From assembly GCA_031271165.1 (NCBI GenBank), contig JAISWF010000275.1:1-47949 (forward strand): a stretch of 47,949 nucleotides of DNA, read 5' to 3'. The translations under genes were made by a program, and so were the position numbers. Shown here piece by piece: positions 20,018 to 28,687 of the stretch. This stretch comes from Deltaproteobacteria bacterium (GTDB lineage: Bacteria > Desulfobacterota > Desulfarculia > Adiutricales > Adiutricaceae). Below the pieces are notes generated by a model. The model had not been told where the DNA came from and ran no database searches. It saw only the letters and a list, made by a program, of their open reading frames with translations. How positions within the stretch are numbered: the stretch's first letter is position 1; each line of letters starts with the position of its first letter.

Positions 20018-20816
20018 CTAGTCACCAGTGATTTCCGACGGTCTTTGCTCCTCTTTCATAAATTCCACCAGAACTTCCGTTCGCCCGCCGACCACCAAAG
20101 CGACCTTGTATATGTCATGGCCTTCTCCCCAATAGGCTTTGGTATAATTTTTATCATCAATCTGTTTGATGGCCTCCTTGGCCTTGGCCAACATCTTCCG
20201 CCGCAGGTCTTTTTTTGGCTCTTGGACCTTTATCTGATCGTCCGAGAAACTGTCTGGGCAGTATTTGATCTCAATGACAAAAATGGTCCCATCTGGCGCC
20301 GTAAAGCTGGCGTCAAGCCTACCGTCTCCTACCGAAACTCCCGTTTCAATTTTGACTTCGGCTAACAGCATGGCCGCTTGAAAGACCGTGTGATAATAGG
20401 CTTCAGCGGGCCCGTGGATAAGATATGGGAACTCGGCCAAAAAACTCCCGAAGGCGTTTTCAAAGCCCTCGGCATCTAATTTGATTAGCGAGATAACCAG
20501 GTGACAGACTTTTTTCCGGGTCTCCAATAGTTGTTTGATAGGTTCCATTGACAACAAAAGAGTGATAATGCCAATTTTTTGCCTCTAAAATAGTGATTTT
20601 CAAATTAAATTTATAAATTTCTTCCTATTTATCGACTTTATCCAGTGTTAGATAACTAGTTTGGAAAAGTACCGGTATTAGTTTTATGGCTTGGCCAAAT
20701 TCTATCGTATTAAGGAATTCAGTGATGGTTTCTTCAGTCTTAAAGCCTTTAAAGTCGATTGGGCCTCCCCACTGACCTTGGATTAGCCTTTTAAGTCTCT
20801 GTGGTTGGATAAAACC
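20018..20816 (-). pseudogene. disrupted DUF1703-type AAA-ATPase-like / PD-(D/E)XK nuclease family protein
   Basis: ORF 20018..20557 holds the nuclease-like C-terminus ('AEAYYHTVFQAAML ... GVSVGDGRLDASFTAPDGTIFVIEIKYC ... AKEAIKQIDDKNYTKAYWGEGHDIYKVALVV'). Upstream on the same strand, 20816->20580 encodes 'GFIQPQRLKRLIQGQWGGPIDFKGFKTEETITEFLNTIEFGQAIKLIPVLFQTSYLTLDKVDK*EEIYKFNLKIT', the family 'LLFQTGYLTI' region interrupted by TAG. Confidence 0.75.
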
Positions 20817-21437
20817 TTTTTGAAATTTATTATGATATTTAAAATAATAATAAAAAATTTAAAATTAATTTTTTTTGGTTGTATTATTAATTTGGATCAA
20901 TTAAAGCAGTCTTTTTTTGCTTGTAAGGCCGCCTTCAACCGGACAATTTGAATAACCTAGTCTTCGCCTGCCTTTCTTATGGTCGTCAGTTACTCCTTGG
21001 CCAGCTGGGCCATACCAGGCCATATCAGCCAAAAAAGTCACAATTGTGGATTGACAAGTTATGGAAACCGCCGCTCCCAGGCAAAATTCCAAGGTGTTGG
21101 GTTTAGCCACTAAAACAAGGCCAGCCCTATGGGCGCAAGTGTCATTTGAGCGTCCGGGAAAAGTTGCCCTGACCTTTGGTGGGGAGGCGTTGGTTGCCCC
21201 TGTGACACCGGAGCTGGCTTAATGACCAAAGCCCCTTAAACCTTAAGTCTTTCGCTGAAATCTTCTGACTACAGTCAGAAATGGATGGTATAGGCTTGCA
21301 AATTTCTTACAAGTGTTTGCCCTGTGTATTAATTCAATTTGATATCATCACTTCCGGGAGGTGCTGTCAAGCATATTTGAAGAATTTTCTCCTCCGTGAT
21401 GTCAAAGGTGATAATTCGGATTGTGGGCGAAAATCTG

Positions 21438-21470
21438 AAGGGCGCTCAGCATTTGAAGCCGAACGCCCTT
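21438..21470. terminator. inverted repeat, possible terminator
   Basis: AAGGGCGcTC ... GAaCGCCCTT. Confidence 0.35.
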
Positions 21471-21514
21471 TCTGCGCTGGTTCGAACTTTGTAAACACAT
21501 CAAGCCATCACCAA

Positions 21515-21845
21515 TTAAAAAAACCTTAGCTCATAAAATCGCTCAAAAATGGTCTTACCATCAAGGAACGCAAGCGCCTTCATCTCATCGGGCGTTTTCG
21601 CTTCAAGATTCCCTGGACAGGCCAAATCGTACTTTTCTGGGAAGCCGCCATCTTCATAATACGGAGTTGGGCCTGCGATGATGAATTCTCAAGCTGTCAT
21701 CCCGTCTGCTGCCAAACCCTTCGATAAGGTAATCATGCCCATTATACTGGAAATAGAAGGTCTGCAAGCTCTCGATTATTTCAACAATAGCCTCGGGTTT
21801 CGTATCATCTGCCCAGTTTCTACGCATATCTACCGATTGTTCCAT
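21515..21845 (-). pseudogene. frameshifted small gene of unknown family
   Basis: 'MEQSVDMRRNWADDTKPEAIVEIIESLQTFYFQYNGHDYLIE' continues in another frame as 'GLAADGMTA*EFIIAGPTPYYEDGGFPEKYDLACPGNLEAKTPDEMKALAFLDGKTIFERFYELRFF*'. Confidence 0.7.
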
Positions 21846-21895
21846 ATTTTCCTCACCTTCTCAATATAAGCCATCCCGTAATTAGTGGAGCTTCT

Positions 21896-22747
21896 TCAAA
21901 CTCCCTTCACCGCAATATCATCACTTCTGGCAAAGGATGATTCCATGATACTCCGAGGATAAATGAAAGGTTTGTTATCAGCGGTGGTTTTGGCCACTTC
22001 TTTACCGTAAAGTTCCTCCAGGATCGGCTCGGTAACCACCTCTCTGGCGTCCCCGGTGGCCAAAACCCGGCCGTCCTTTACAATGGTGGCCTCATCGCAA
22101 AACCACAAGATGTGGTTAGGGTCGTGACAGCATATAACGGCCCCATAACCGGTATTGACTACCTTGCGGATGGTCTGCCATATTCTTATCTGGTTGCGGA
22201 AGTCCAGTGAGGAGGTAGGCTCATCAAGAAATATCAGAGAAGTTTCCTGAGCCAGAGCCCTGGCCACCAGTACCATTTGCCTTTGGCCGCCAGAGAGGTG
22301 GTTGTAGTTCTCTGAAGCCAAGTGCGAAATCCCCACGTCCTGGAGTGAGCTGGCGACAACCAAGCGATCACGGGCGCTCAAGATGGGTTGTCGTCCCATG
22401 TGGGGTGTGCGGCCCATTGACACCATCTCCCTGACGGTAAAGGGGAAGGCTGGGCGGTGCTCTTGGGGGACGTATGCCAACTCGGACGCCAAGCGTTTGG
22501 TTCCAAAGCTTTCAATGGGTTTTCCCCCAAAAAAGATTTTTCCGGCCTGGACGGGTAAAAATCCTAGGCAGCACCTGAAAAGTGTACTCTTGCCGCTCCC
22601 GTTGGGACCAAGGAGCCCTATCAGTCGTCCGGCCTTAATGTCCAAAGAAATTTTGTGTAGGACTTGTTTGGTACCGTAAGAGAAATCCAAACCCTGGATT
22701 TTCATGATGACCTGGCCGCCAGGTTGCAGGGTGTTGTTAGTGGCCAT
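21896..22747 (-). CDS. FecE/BtuD-like iron/cobalamin-type ABC transporter ATP-binding protein
   Basis: Walker A 'GLLGPNGSGKSTLFRCCLG', signature 'NHLSGGQRQMVLVARALAQ', Walker B 'LIFLDEPTSSLD'; start at MATNN gives an 11-bp ATGGCCACTAA overlap with the permease stop (ORF track start is 22813). Confidence 0.93.
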   Translation of the reverse strand: MATNNTLQPGGQVIMKIQGLDFSYGTKQVLHKISLDIKAGRLIGLLGPNGSGKSTLFRCCLGFLPVQAGKIFFGGKPIESFGTKRLASELAYVPQEHRPAFPFTVREMVSMGRTPHMGRQPILSARDRLVVASSLQDVGISHLASENYNHLSGGQRQMVLVARALAQETSLIFLDEPTSSLDFRNQIRIWQTIRKVVNTGYGAVICCHDPNHILWFCDEATIVKDGRVLATGDAREVVTEPILEELYGKEVAKTTADNKPFIYPRSIMESSFARSDDIAVKGV

Positions 22748-23756
22748 AGATGGCTCTCCCGCGTACTTTAAGGAGCCAGACCAGATATGGCGCCCCAATG
22801 ATGGAAGTGACAATACCCAAAGGTATCTCAGCTGAGGTCAATGTTCTGGCGATGGTGTCACAAACCAAAAGGTAGACCGCCCCCAACAAGGCTGAGCCCG
22901 GCACCAGCCAGCGGTGATCTGGTCCCAATATGAGCCTGGCTGCGTGGGGGATCATAAGGCCAACCCAGGCGATGATGCCACAGGTCGAAACGCAGAAGGC
23001 GGCGGCCAGCGTGGCCGCTATGACTATGACAAGGCGGCTGATTTGGGGGTTAAGGCCGAGACTTTTGGCCTCCTCGTCACCTAAGGTGAGGATGTTCAAC
23101 TTCCAGCCATTATAAATCAAAAAGGCCAGGACTGGGAGACCAACCGCCATGTTTAGCTGGACATCATCCCAGGTAGCGTAATATAGGCCCCCCATCATCC
23201 AAAAGGTTATCTCCCTTAACTGGCTGTCGGCGGCCAGGTACTTCATGATCCCCACCAGGGCCGAGAAAAGGGCCCCGATAACGATACCGGAGAGGACCAA
23301 GGCTATCGACGGGGTCTGACCCCGGACAGTGGCGAGAGAGTAGCTTATGAAGACAGCTGCCAGGGCCATCAGGAAGGCCGTTAACTGTCCCTGGGGGAAA
23401 ACCTGGGGGAAGACCATGGACAGAGCTGCACCAGCGGCGGCACCGGAGGAGACTCCCAGTATATACGGCTCCACCAGTGGGTTACGGAAGCAGCCCTGGT
23501 AGGCCGTCCCAGCCACGCCCAAAGACAGGCCGGCTGAAATGGCCAATAAGACTCTGGGGAGTCTTAGTCTCCAGATGATAATCTCGTGGATCTGACTGAA
23601 GTCGCCCATGTTGGTGCCGGTGAGTTTGAAATAAATAATCCCGAAAATCCCACGAAAGCTCACGTCATACTCCCCGGCTATCAAGCTTAGGACGGAGGCC
23701 CCCACCACAAGTATTAACAAAATGATTATGCCTGAAATCCGTCGCTTAAAACCCAT
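22737..23756 (-). CDS. FecCD-family ABC transporter permease
   Basis: 'LRLPRVLLAISAGLSLGVAGTAYQGCFRNPLVEPYILGVSSGAAAGAALSM', 'GLMIPHAARLILGPDHRWLVPGSALLGAVYLLVCDTIART'; start at MGFKRR gives an 11-bp overlap with the upstream gene (ORF track start is 23813). Confidence 0.95.
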   Translation of the reverse strand: MGFKRRISGIIILLILVVGASVLSLIAGEYDVSFRGIFGIIYFKLTGTNMGDFSQIHEIIIWRLRLPRVLLAISAGLSLGVAGTAYQGCFRNPLVEPYILGVSSGAAAGAALSMVFPQVFPQGQLTAFLMALAAVFISYSLATVRGQTPSIALVLSGIVIGALFSALVGIMKYLAADSQLREITFWMMGGLYYATWDDVQLNMAVGLPVLAFLIYNGWKLNILTLGDEEAKSLGLNPQISRLVIVIAATLAAAFCVSTCGIIAWVGLMIPHAARLILGPDHRWLVPGSALLGAVYLLVCDTIARTLTSAEIPLGIVTSIIGAPYLVWLLKVRGRAIYGH

Positions 23757-24972
23757 TGTCGGCCATCCAATCAAGGATTTGGGTGCTCCTGAGACCCTTG
23801 GCGGTGGTTTCATCTATCCCGTAAACTTTTTGGTAAAACTCCAAGGCGTATTGGTAGACGTTGATATCTTTAAAGCGCTCGGGATAGGCCGCCTTGGCCG
23901 TGATGAGGATATCCAAGGGGTACTCAAGGCGGCGGGCACAGTTCATGGGGGTCCAGGGGAGAGCATAGACCCTTTTTTCCGAAATTGCCCTAAGTTCTCT
24001 TAAATCTTTAAAATAGGCGGCCTCATAGAGTTCCCTGGGGGGATGATAGCCGTTGTAGGTCGGAAGGATTATAACGTCGGGGTCAAGGACGTATATTTTC
24101 TCCAAATTTAGAGGCACTCCGTGCCCTTTGGACTGGAAGGCGTTTGTAGCGTTGGCCAGTTTTTCAATCACAAACGATTCCGGTGTGTCTATCCCGAAGG
24201 CCGCCCCCATGGCCCCACTTTTCTTTAAGTCGGGGTTAAGGCCCAGGTACAATACCTTTGACTTGTCTTTATCGGCAATTGTGCTGGTGCGGTCCCGGAC
24301 AAGATCCTCGGCCGATTTTACCAATGAATAAAGCTCAGAGGCCTTATTTTTCATGCCAAAAACATCTCCGACCACCTCGATCTCGTCTTTGAGCGTTTTT
24401 AACTGCGCCTCCCCAAAGTAACCGGGGGCGTAAATGACTACCAAGGGGATTCCAAGGCTGTTTATGGTATCAATGATTGATTGGGCTTTTTCGGTTTCAC
24501 TTTCTCCTACTGTACAATCGCCAATTCTTAAGATCACCAGTTCCGGGGCTGCGTTGGCCAACACCTCGAAGTTGATGACGTCGCCTTGGGGGGAGTTGAA
24601 GCAGGGTAGCTCGTTGAGGGTGGGGTGGAGGTATCTCATGGTGTTTAAGCCCTGATGACTGTATTGGACACCAGAATCAGTTTCAAAGTCGTAATTGTAG
24701 TCCCTTTTAAGGCTCCATGAGCCGATGGCCGAGACCTTGTCTATGACCCCCAGATAGGTCATGATGCCTTCAACCAGACCGTCATCAATGGTGGCGACTT
24801 TTTTGAGGTCAGCTGGGAATGTGACTTTCACACCCCTCATGTCGGAGATGGTCCTGGTAGGGCCGGTGTCGACCGCCAAGGCCGCAGGAGCAAAAAAAAG
24901 TGAACTTAAGCAAAATGAAGTAATAATAGTTATATAGAAGAAAGAATGTCTTATGGGTTTGGATTTTGGCAT
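23746..24972 (-). CDS. FecB/BtuF-type ABC transporter substrate-binding protein
   Basis: Signal peptide, 'RTISDMRGVKVTFPADLKKVATIDDGLVEGIMTYLGVIDKVSAIG', 'LVKSAEDLVRDRTSTIADKDKSKVLYLGL', 'IYVLDPDVIILPTYN'. Confidence 0.92.
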   Translation of the reverse strand: MPKSKPIRHSFFYITIITSFCLSSLFFAPAALAVDTGPTRTISDMRGVKVTFPADLKKVATIDDGLVEGIMTYLGVIDKVSAIGSWSLKRDYNYDFETDSGVQYSHQGLNTMRYLHPTLNELPCFNSPQGDVINFEVLANAAPELVILRIGDCTVGESETEKAQSIIDTINSLGIPLVVIYAPGYFGEAQLKTLKDEIEVVGDVFGMKNKASELYSLVKSAEDLVRDRTSTIADKDKSKVLYLGLNPDLKKSGAMGAAFGIDTPESFVIEKLANATNAFQSKGHGVPLNLEKIYVLDPDVIILPTYNGYHPPRELYEAAYFKDLRELRAISEKRVYALPWTPMNCARRLEYPLDILITAKAAYPERFKDINVYQYALEFYQKVYGIDETTAKGLRSTQILDWMADNGF

Positions 24973-24987
24973 TTTAAACCCTTATTG

Positions 24988-25020
24988 AGCCTTCCCCCCG
25001 GCTTGGGCGGGGGGAAGGCT
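24988..25020. other. intercistronic perfect hairpin (13-bp arms)
   Basis: AGCCTTCCCCCCG-GCTTGGG-CGGGGGGAAGGCT between the TonB receptor and substrate-binding protein genes. Confidence 0.8.
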
Positions 25021-25092
25021 TTTGGCAAAAAAAGGAAAAGAATCTTTCGCCCGTTGAAACCGGGCGGAAAAAGAAAGCCATTGACGGTAAAA

Positions 25093-27258
25093 TCAATCAA
25101 AGTGGTAGGTGAAACTCAACAGCCCCTCAAAGTAGCGGCCTGGGGCCAGGAATATGTACTGGCCTTCGTATTGAAGATTGGTAAGGTTGGTGCCGACCAG
25201 GGAGGTTGTCATGGTGACCTTGTCGGAAAGCACCCAGTCGCGCCAGATTTTGGCGTTCCACAAATCGACGTTTCGCATGTGATAGTGTAATGTCTCGGCG
25301 TTGGCGTCGTTGTACCACCGCTCATCGGTGTGCTTGTACATGACGGAGGCGTTAATAAGATCTGGTTTGGTAAAAATCAGGCTGTAGGAGCCGACATATT
25401 TCGGTGCATGGGAGAGCTGATTGCCTATATTGCCGCGTGTATTACTTTCTTTGATGACTGAGTTGTTGAAAGTGGCTGAGGCCTTAAATGTCAAGAGGTT
25501 TTTAATCAATTCCTGGCGTAGACTCAGCTCTACCCCCTTGACCTGGACTTTACCCATGTTTCGGCTTTGGGCGAACATGGCACCTGGGCGTCCGGTCAAG
25601 GCTCCGGAGGTGTCACGTACAGAGAAGGTGTACTGGGAATCCTCAATGTTACCGTGGTATAAGGTTACGGAGGCCTCGGTCCCCCAATCGGGCTTATTGA
25701 AGTCTAAACCGAATTCCATCATTGCAGTTTGTTCCGGTTTAAGATCTTGGGAGGTGGCACGGTAGGTGTTGGTGGTATTGTTCCAGCCGGAATAAAACAT
25801 CATCTGTGGATTTTGATAGTAGGCTGTACCATAAGCCGCCCTAATCCCGAAGTAGTCAGTGATATTAAATTTGGCACCTAAACGGTAAGTTATGGTGTCG
25901 AAACGTGCTTCATCAACAAGATTGGCTGGCGTATTTAGCATATTAATATTAGAGTATTTCCATTCATCATATCTTAATCCGCCAATAATTGTAAGTTTAT
26001 CGTTAAACAAACTCAAAGCGTTTTGGAGATAAAAACTAAGCTGGGTCTCCTCCCAGTTGACAAGAGCGGTGATGGCGCCCCGGTTGGCGGGAAGCAGGCT
26101 GACGGTGTAGCTCGGCTCAACGTTTCCCTTGATGTAAGAAACGCCAGCGGTGATGATGTCGTTTTCAATAGGGTGGATGTCTATTTGTAAATCAATGGGA
26201 AACTGGGAGCGGTTACCGGTACCGTAGGCCACCGACCTTTGGACAAGGGTGGGATCGACGACATATTGGTAACTCCAGGCCGGGGAGCCGGGGGCCGGAG
26301 ATACTCCTCTTGGCACGATGGAAAAAGCCTCAATACTCTGATAGCCCATGGCCAGTTTGATTTTTCCCCAATCTCCCAGCAGAGTTGAAGCTCTAAAGGA
26401 AGTCAGCCACTGATCGGCGTTATCCAAACGAATATAGCCTGGTAACCCGCCGTTGAGGTAACGTTGGGCGTAATTTACAGAAAGCGATAAGGAGGTGTGA
26501 TTGTCGTTTTCCCAATCCAGGCGGGTGGCCAGGTAATTGTAACGGAAGTTGTTGTTTTCTATCCCGGCATCAGTAAATCTGTTGCCAGTAAGGTAATAAG
26601 AGCGGAGCATTTCACGGACCGGCAGCATGATGTAACCGTCGGAATAATCCCCTGTGTAGGAAAAATAAAATTTAAAGGTCCCGCTTTGGAGGTTTACGGC
26701 GTTACCGAAGTGGAAATGAGGCCTAACCGTGGACCTCGAACCGTAAGCCAACTCCAGGTTAATGCCCATGCCGCTGTATCCGCTTCTAGTGATCATATTG
26801 ACAACGCCCCCGGCGGCGCTGGCGCCGTAGAGAGCTGAGGAGGGCCCCAAAAGGACATCGACCTGAGCGATGTCATGGGCGTTTATGGTTGAGTTTTGGT
26901 AGGCGTAGATTGGAAGCCCGTCAACCATCTGGATTGAGCGGTTAAGACCGTGGCCCGTGCCGCGCAACTGAATCCAGGACAAACCCCAAGGGTAGAATTC
27001 AGCCACATACACCCCCGGGACCCCTGAGACCATTTCCCCGACAGTGTTGTAGTACCCATGCGGGGACTCCTTTTGCTGCTCTTCGGTGTCGACTGTAAAG
27101 ACGCTGAACGGCACCTTGTCGCGGCTGATATCGGTCTTGGTGGCCGTAACGTCTATCGCCTCCAACCGCCCGCTGTACTCATTGGGGTACTCCTGGGCCA
27201 GGAGCGCAGTGGCAGTCAGAACCACAGTGACAAGGATGGTCAAAGATAATTTGCGCAT
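25093..27258 (-). CDS. TonB-dependent outer membrane receptor
   Basis: Signal peptide, plug ('IDVTATKTDISRDKVPFSVFTVD ... VSGVPGVYVAEFYPWGLSWIQLRGTGHGLNRSIQMVDGLPIYAYQNSTINAHDIAQVDVLLGPSSALYGASAAGGVVNMITRSG'), barrel and C-terminal 'YFEGLLSFTYHFD'. Confidence 0.96.
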   Translation of the reverse strand: MRKLSLTILVTVVLTATALLAQEYPNEYSGRLEAIDVTATKTDISRDKVPFSVFTVDTEEQQKESPHGYYNTVGEMVSGVPGVYVAEFYPWGLSWIQLRGTGHGLNRSIQMVDGLPIYAYQNSTINAHDIAQVDVLLGPSSALYGASAAGGVVNMITRSGYSGMGINLELAYGSRSTVRPHFHFGNAVNLQSGTFKFYFSYTGDYSDGYIMLPVREMLRSYYLTGNRFTDAGIENNNFRYNYLATRLDWENDNHTSLSLSVNYAQRYLNGGLPGYIRLDNADQWLTSFRASTLLGDWGKIKLAMGYQSIEAFSIVPRGVSPAPGSPAWSYQYVVDPTLVQRSVAYGTGNRSQFPIDLQIDIHPIENDIITAGVSYIKGNVEPSYTVSLLPANRGAITALVNWEETQLSFYLQNALSLFNDKLTIIGGLRYDEWKYSNINMLNTPANLVDEARFDTITYRLGAKFNITDYFGIRAAYGTAYYQNPQMMFYSGWNNTTNTYRATSQDLKPEQTAMMEFGLDFNKPDWGTEASVTLYHGNIEDSQYTFSVRDTSGALTGRPGAMFAQSRNMGKVQVKGVELSLRQELIKNLLTFKASATFNNSVIKESNTRGNIGNQLSHAPKYVGSYSLIFTKPDLINASVMYKHTDERWYNDANAETLHYHMRNVDLWNAKIWRDWVLSDKVTMTTSLVGTNLTNLQYEGQYIFLAPGRYFEGLLSFTYHFD

Positions 27259-27276
27259 ACTACCTCCTAATATAGA

Positions 27277-27300
27277 GGTTATCGTAATTGTACGATAACC
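27277..27300. promoter_or_regulatory. perfect palindrome, candidate operator or leader hairpin
   Basis: GGTTATCGTA-ATTG-TACGATAACC, 19 bp upstream of the TonB receptor ATG (27258), next to the GGAGG RBS. Confidence 0.6.
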
Positions 27301-27305
27301 ATGTT

Positions 27306-27371
27306 TTACAAAAAATACACAAATAAAAAGGCCATTTTACAGATTTTATGGATCTGTAAAATGGCCTTCAT
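27306..27371 (-). CDS. candidate leader peptide (uORF) overlapping an attenuator hairpin
   Basis: My translation MKAILQIHKICKMAFLFVYFL*, with AAGG 5 nt upstream of the ATG; spans the terminator-like hairpin. Confidence 0.25.
   Translation of the reverse strand: MKAILQIHKICKMAFLFVYFL
27321..27368 (-). terminator. terminator/attenuator-like hairpin in the TonB receptor leader
   Basis: AAGGCCATTTTACAGA-9 nt-TCTGTAAAATGGCCTT perfect 16-bp arms, followed on the minus strand by TTTTATTT. Confidence 0.65.
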
Positions 27372-27631
27372 GACCTTATGATTGATTTAAAGGCTAATTT
27401 ATTTTTACTATATTATATAGGTACCTGACTAGATAATCCAAATAATAAATGGGTTATTTTAACCCAAAACAGGAGCCTCCCGAGGAAACCCTCCAAAACC
27501 AGACCTGGCTGTTGTGGTGACCAGTTGAGAAATGATAACAGACCTCTGGTCCAGGGGGCTGAATGATTTAGTGGTCTTGGACAGCCGCTTCTCTGGCGGC
27601 TGAGTTAAAAAATATAACAGAGCACGGGTTT

Positions 27632-27660
27632 ATGATACATTAAAATTATTCAAGGTGCAA
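27632..27660 (-). promoter_or_regulatory. candidate sigma70-type promoter for the TonB receptor operon
   Basis: TTGCAC - 17 bp - TATCAT on the minus strand; an alternative TTGGAT-18 bp-TATAAT lies nearer the gene. Confidence 0.35.
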
Positions 27661-28687
27661 GTTTTATTACGTTTGGTCTTTAAAAAAATAAACTAGCCAT
27701 GGCGGTGGGTTAACAGCCAGCTAGAACGAGAATAATCTTGATAAAACCTGACTTTTTTTTCCAGATTTATTTTTTAGATTTGACAGTTTATTTTGGACTA
27801 TTATTACAAGAATATATTACTTAGCTGACCTTGTAAGGCTTGTCTGGGAACGTTTAATTGCTAATATTTATTAAAAGTTTAGAGCAAGGCCTGCCAAGAG
27901 CTGGGCCAGTCCTCTCTCTGCTGTGGTTTTAACCACTTCTTTGCCTGCCAGAATCAATTATCATGGCTGAGGGAACATAGTCCATTTATAAACGTAGGGA
28001 TTTGGATTCTTTTAGGTTTGTGTTTCCAGACTTAACATAAGCCTATGCTGGGCCGAAAAAATCCGCCTCAGCCCCAACACGCTTTTTCGGCGGAAGGATT
28101 TTTAATGTAGCCGTTCACAGGTGATCGAAAAGCCATAATCTGGCCAAGGCTGGAAAAAAGCACCATAATTACCAGCAGATTACCGGAAAAACCCAGATTT
28201 TCAGGCTTTCCATTACCTAACCCGCTATTAAGGCTTCTAGCCTGTAATCCATTCGGGGGGCGAAGCCAGTGACTTCTGAATGGTCGGCCAGAGATAGTTC
28301 AAGAAGGCCACAGGTAAGCCCATAGTCACCGTCACCGCATCTGGGTTGCTCAGCGATGGACAAAGCCCGATATTGGTGCCATTAGTTTAGGTCTTGGTCC
28401 TTAAGCCCAGAGCAAAAAATTATTAACTTCGACCCATCCTGCCTAAAACCAGTTCGTCATCCGGCGGACTGCCCTGCTGCCTCGGGTTGTTCCCCACCCA
28501 GCCTTGCTGCGAAGGGGCTTTGACCTCACTAAACAACCTTGACCGTCGCCCTGACCAAAACAAAATTTTGGGAAAAATTACTTACGCCAGCTCTGCAATC
28601 AGTTGACCATAGATTGGCTTTAAGTTGCGTTAAGTGACAAATTGATGTCAGTTAATCGGCCTCAGGAATTGACAATGGGGTTAAGTC

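Noticed and set aside
27301-27660. cobalamin riboswitch upstream of the TonB receptor
   Set aside because: The conserved B12 box (GCCACTG) and other core elements were not found by eye.
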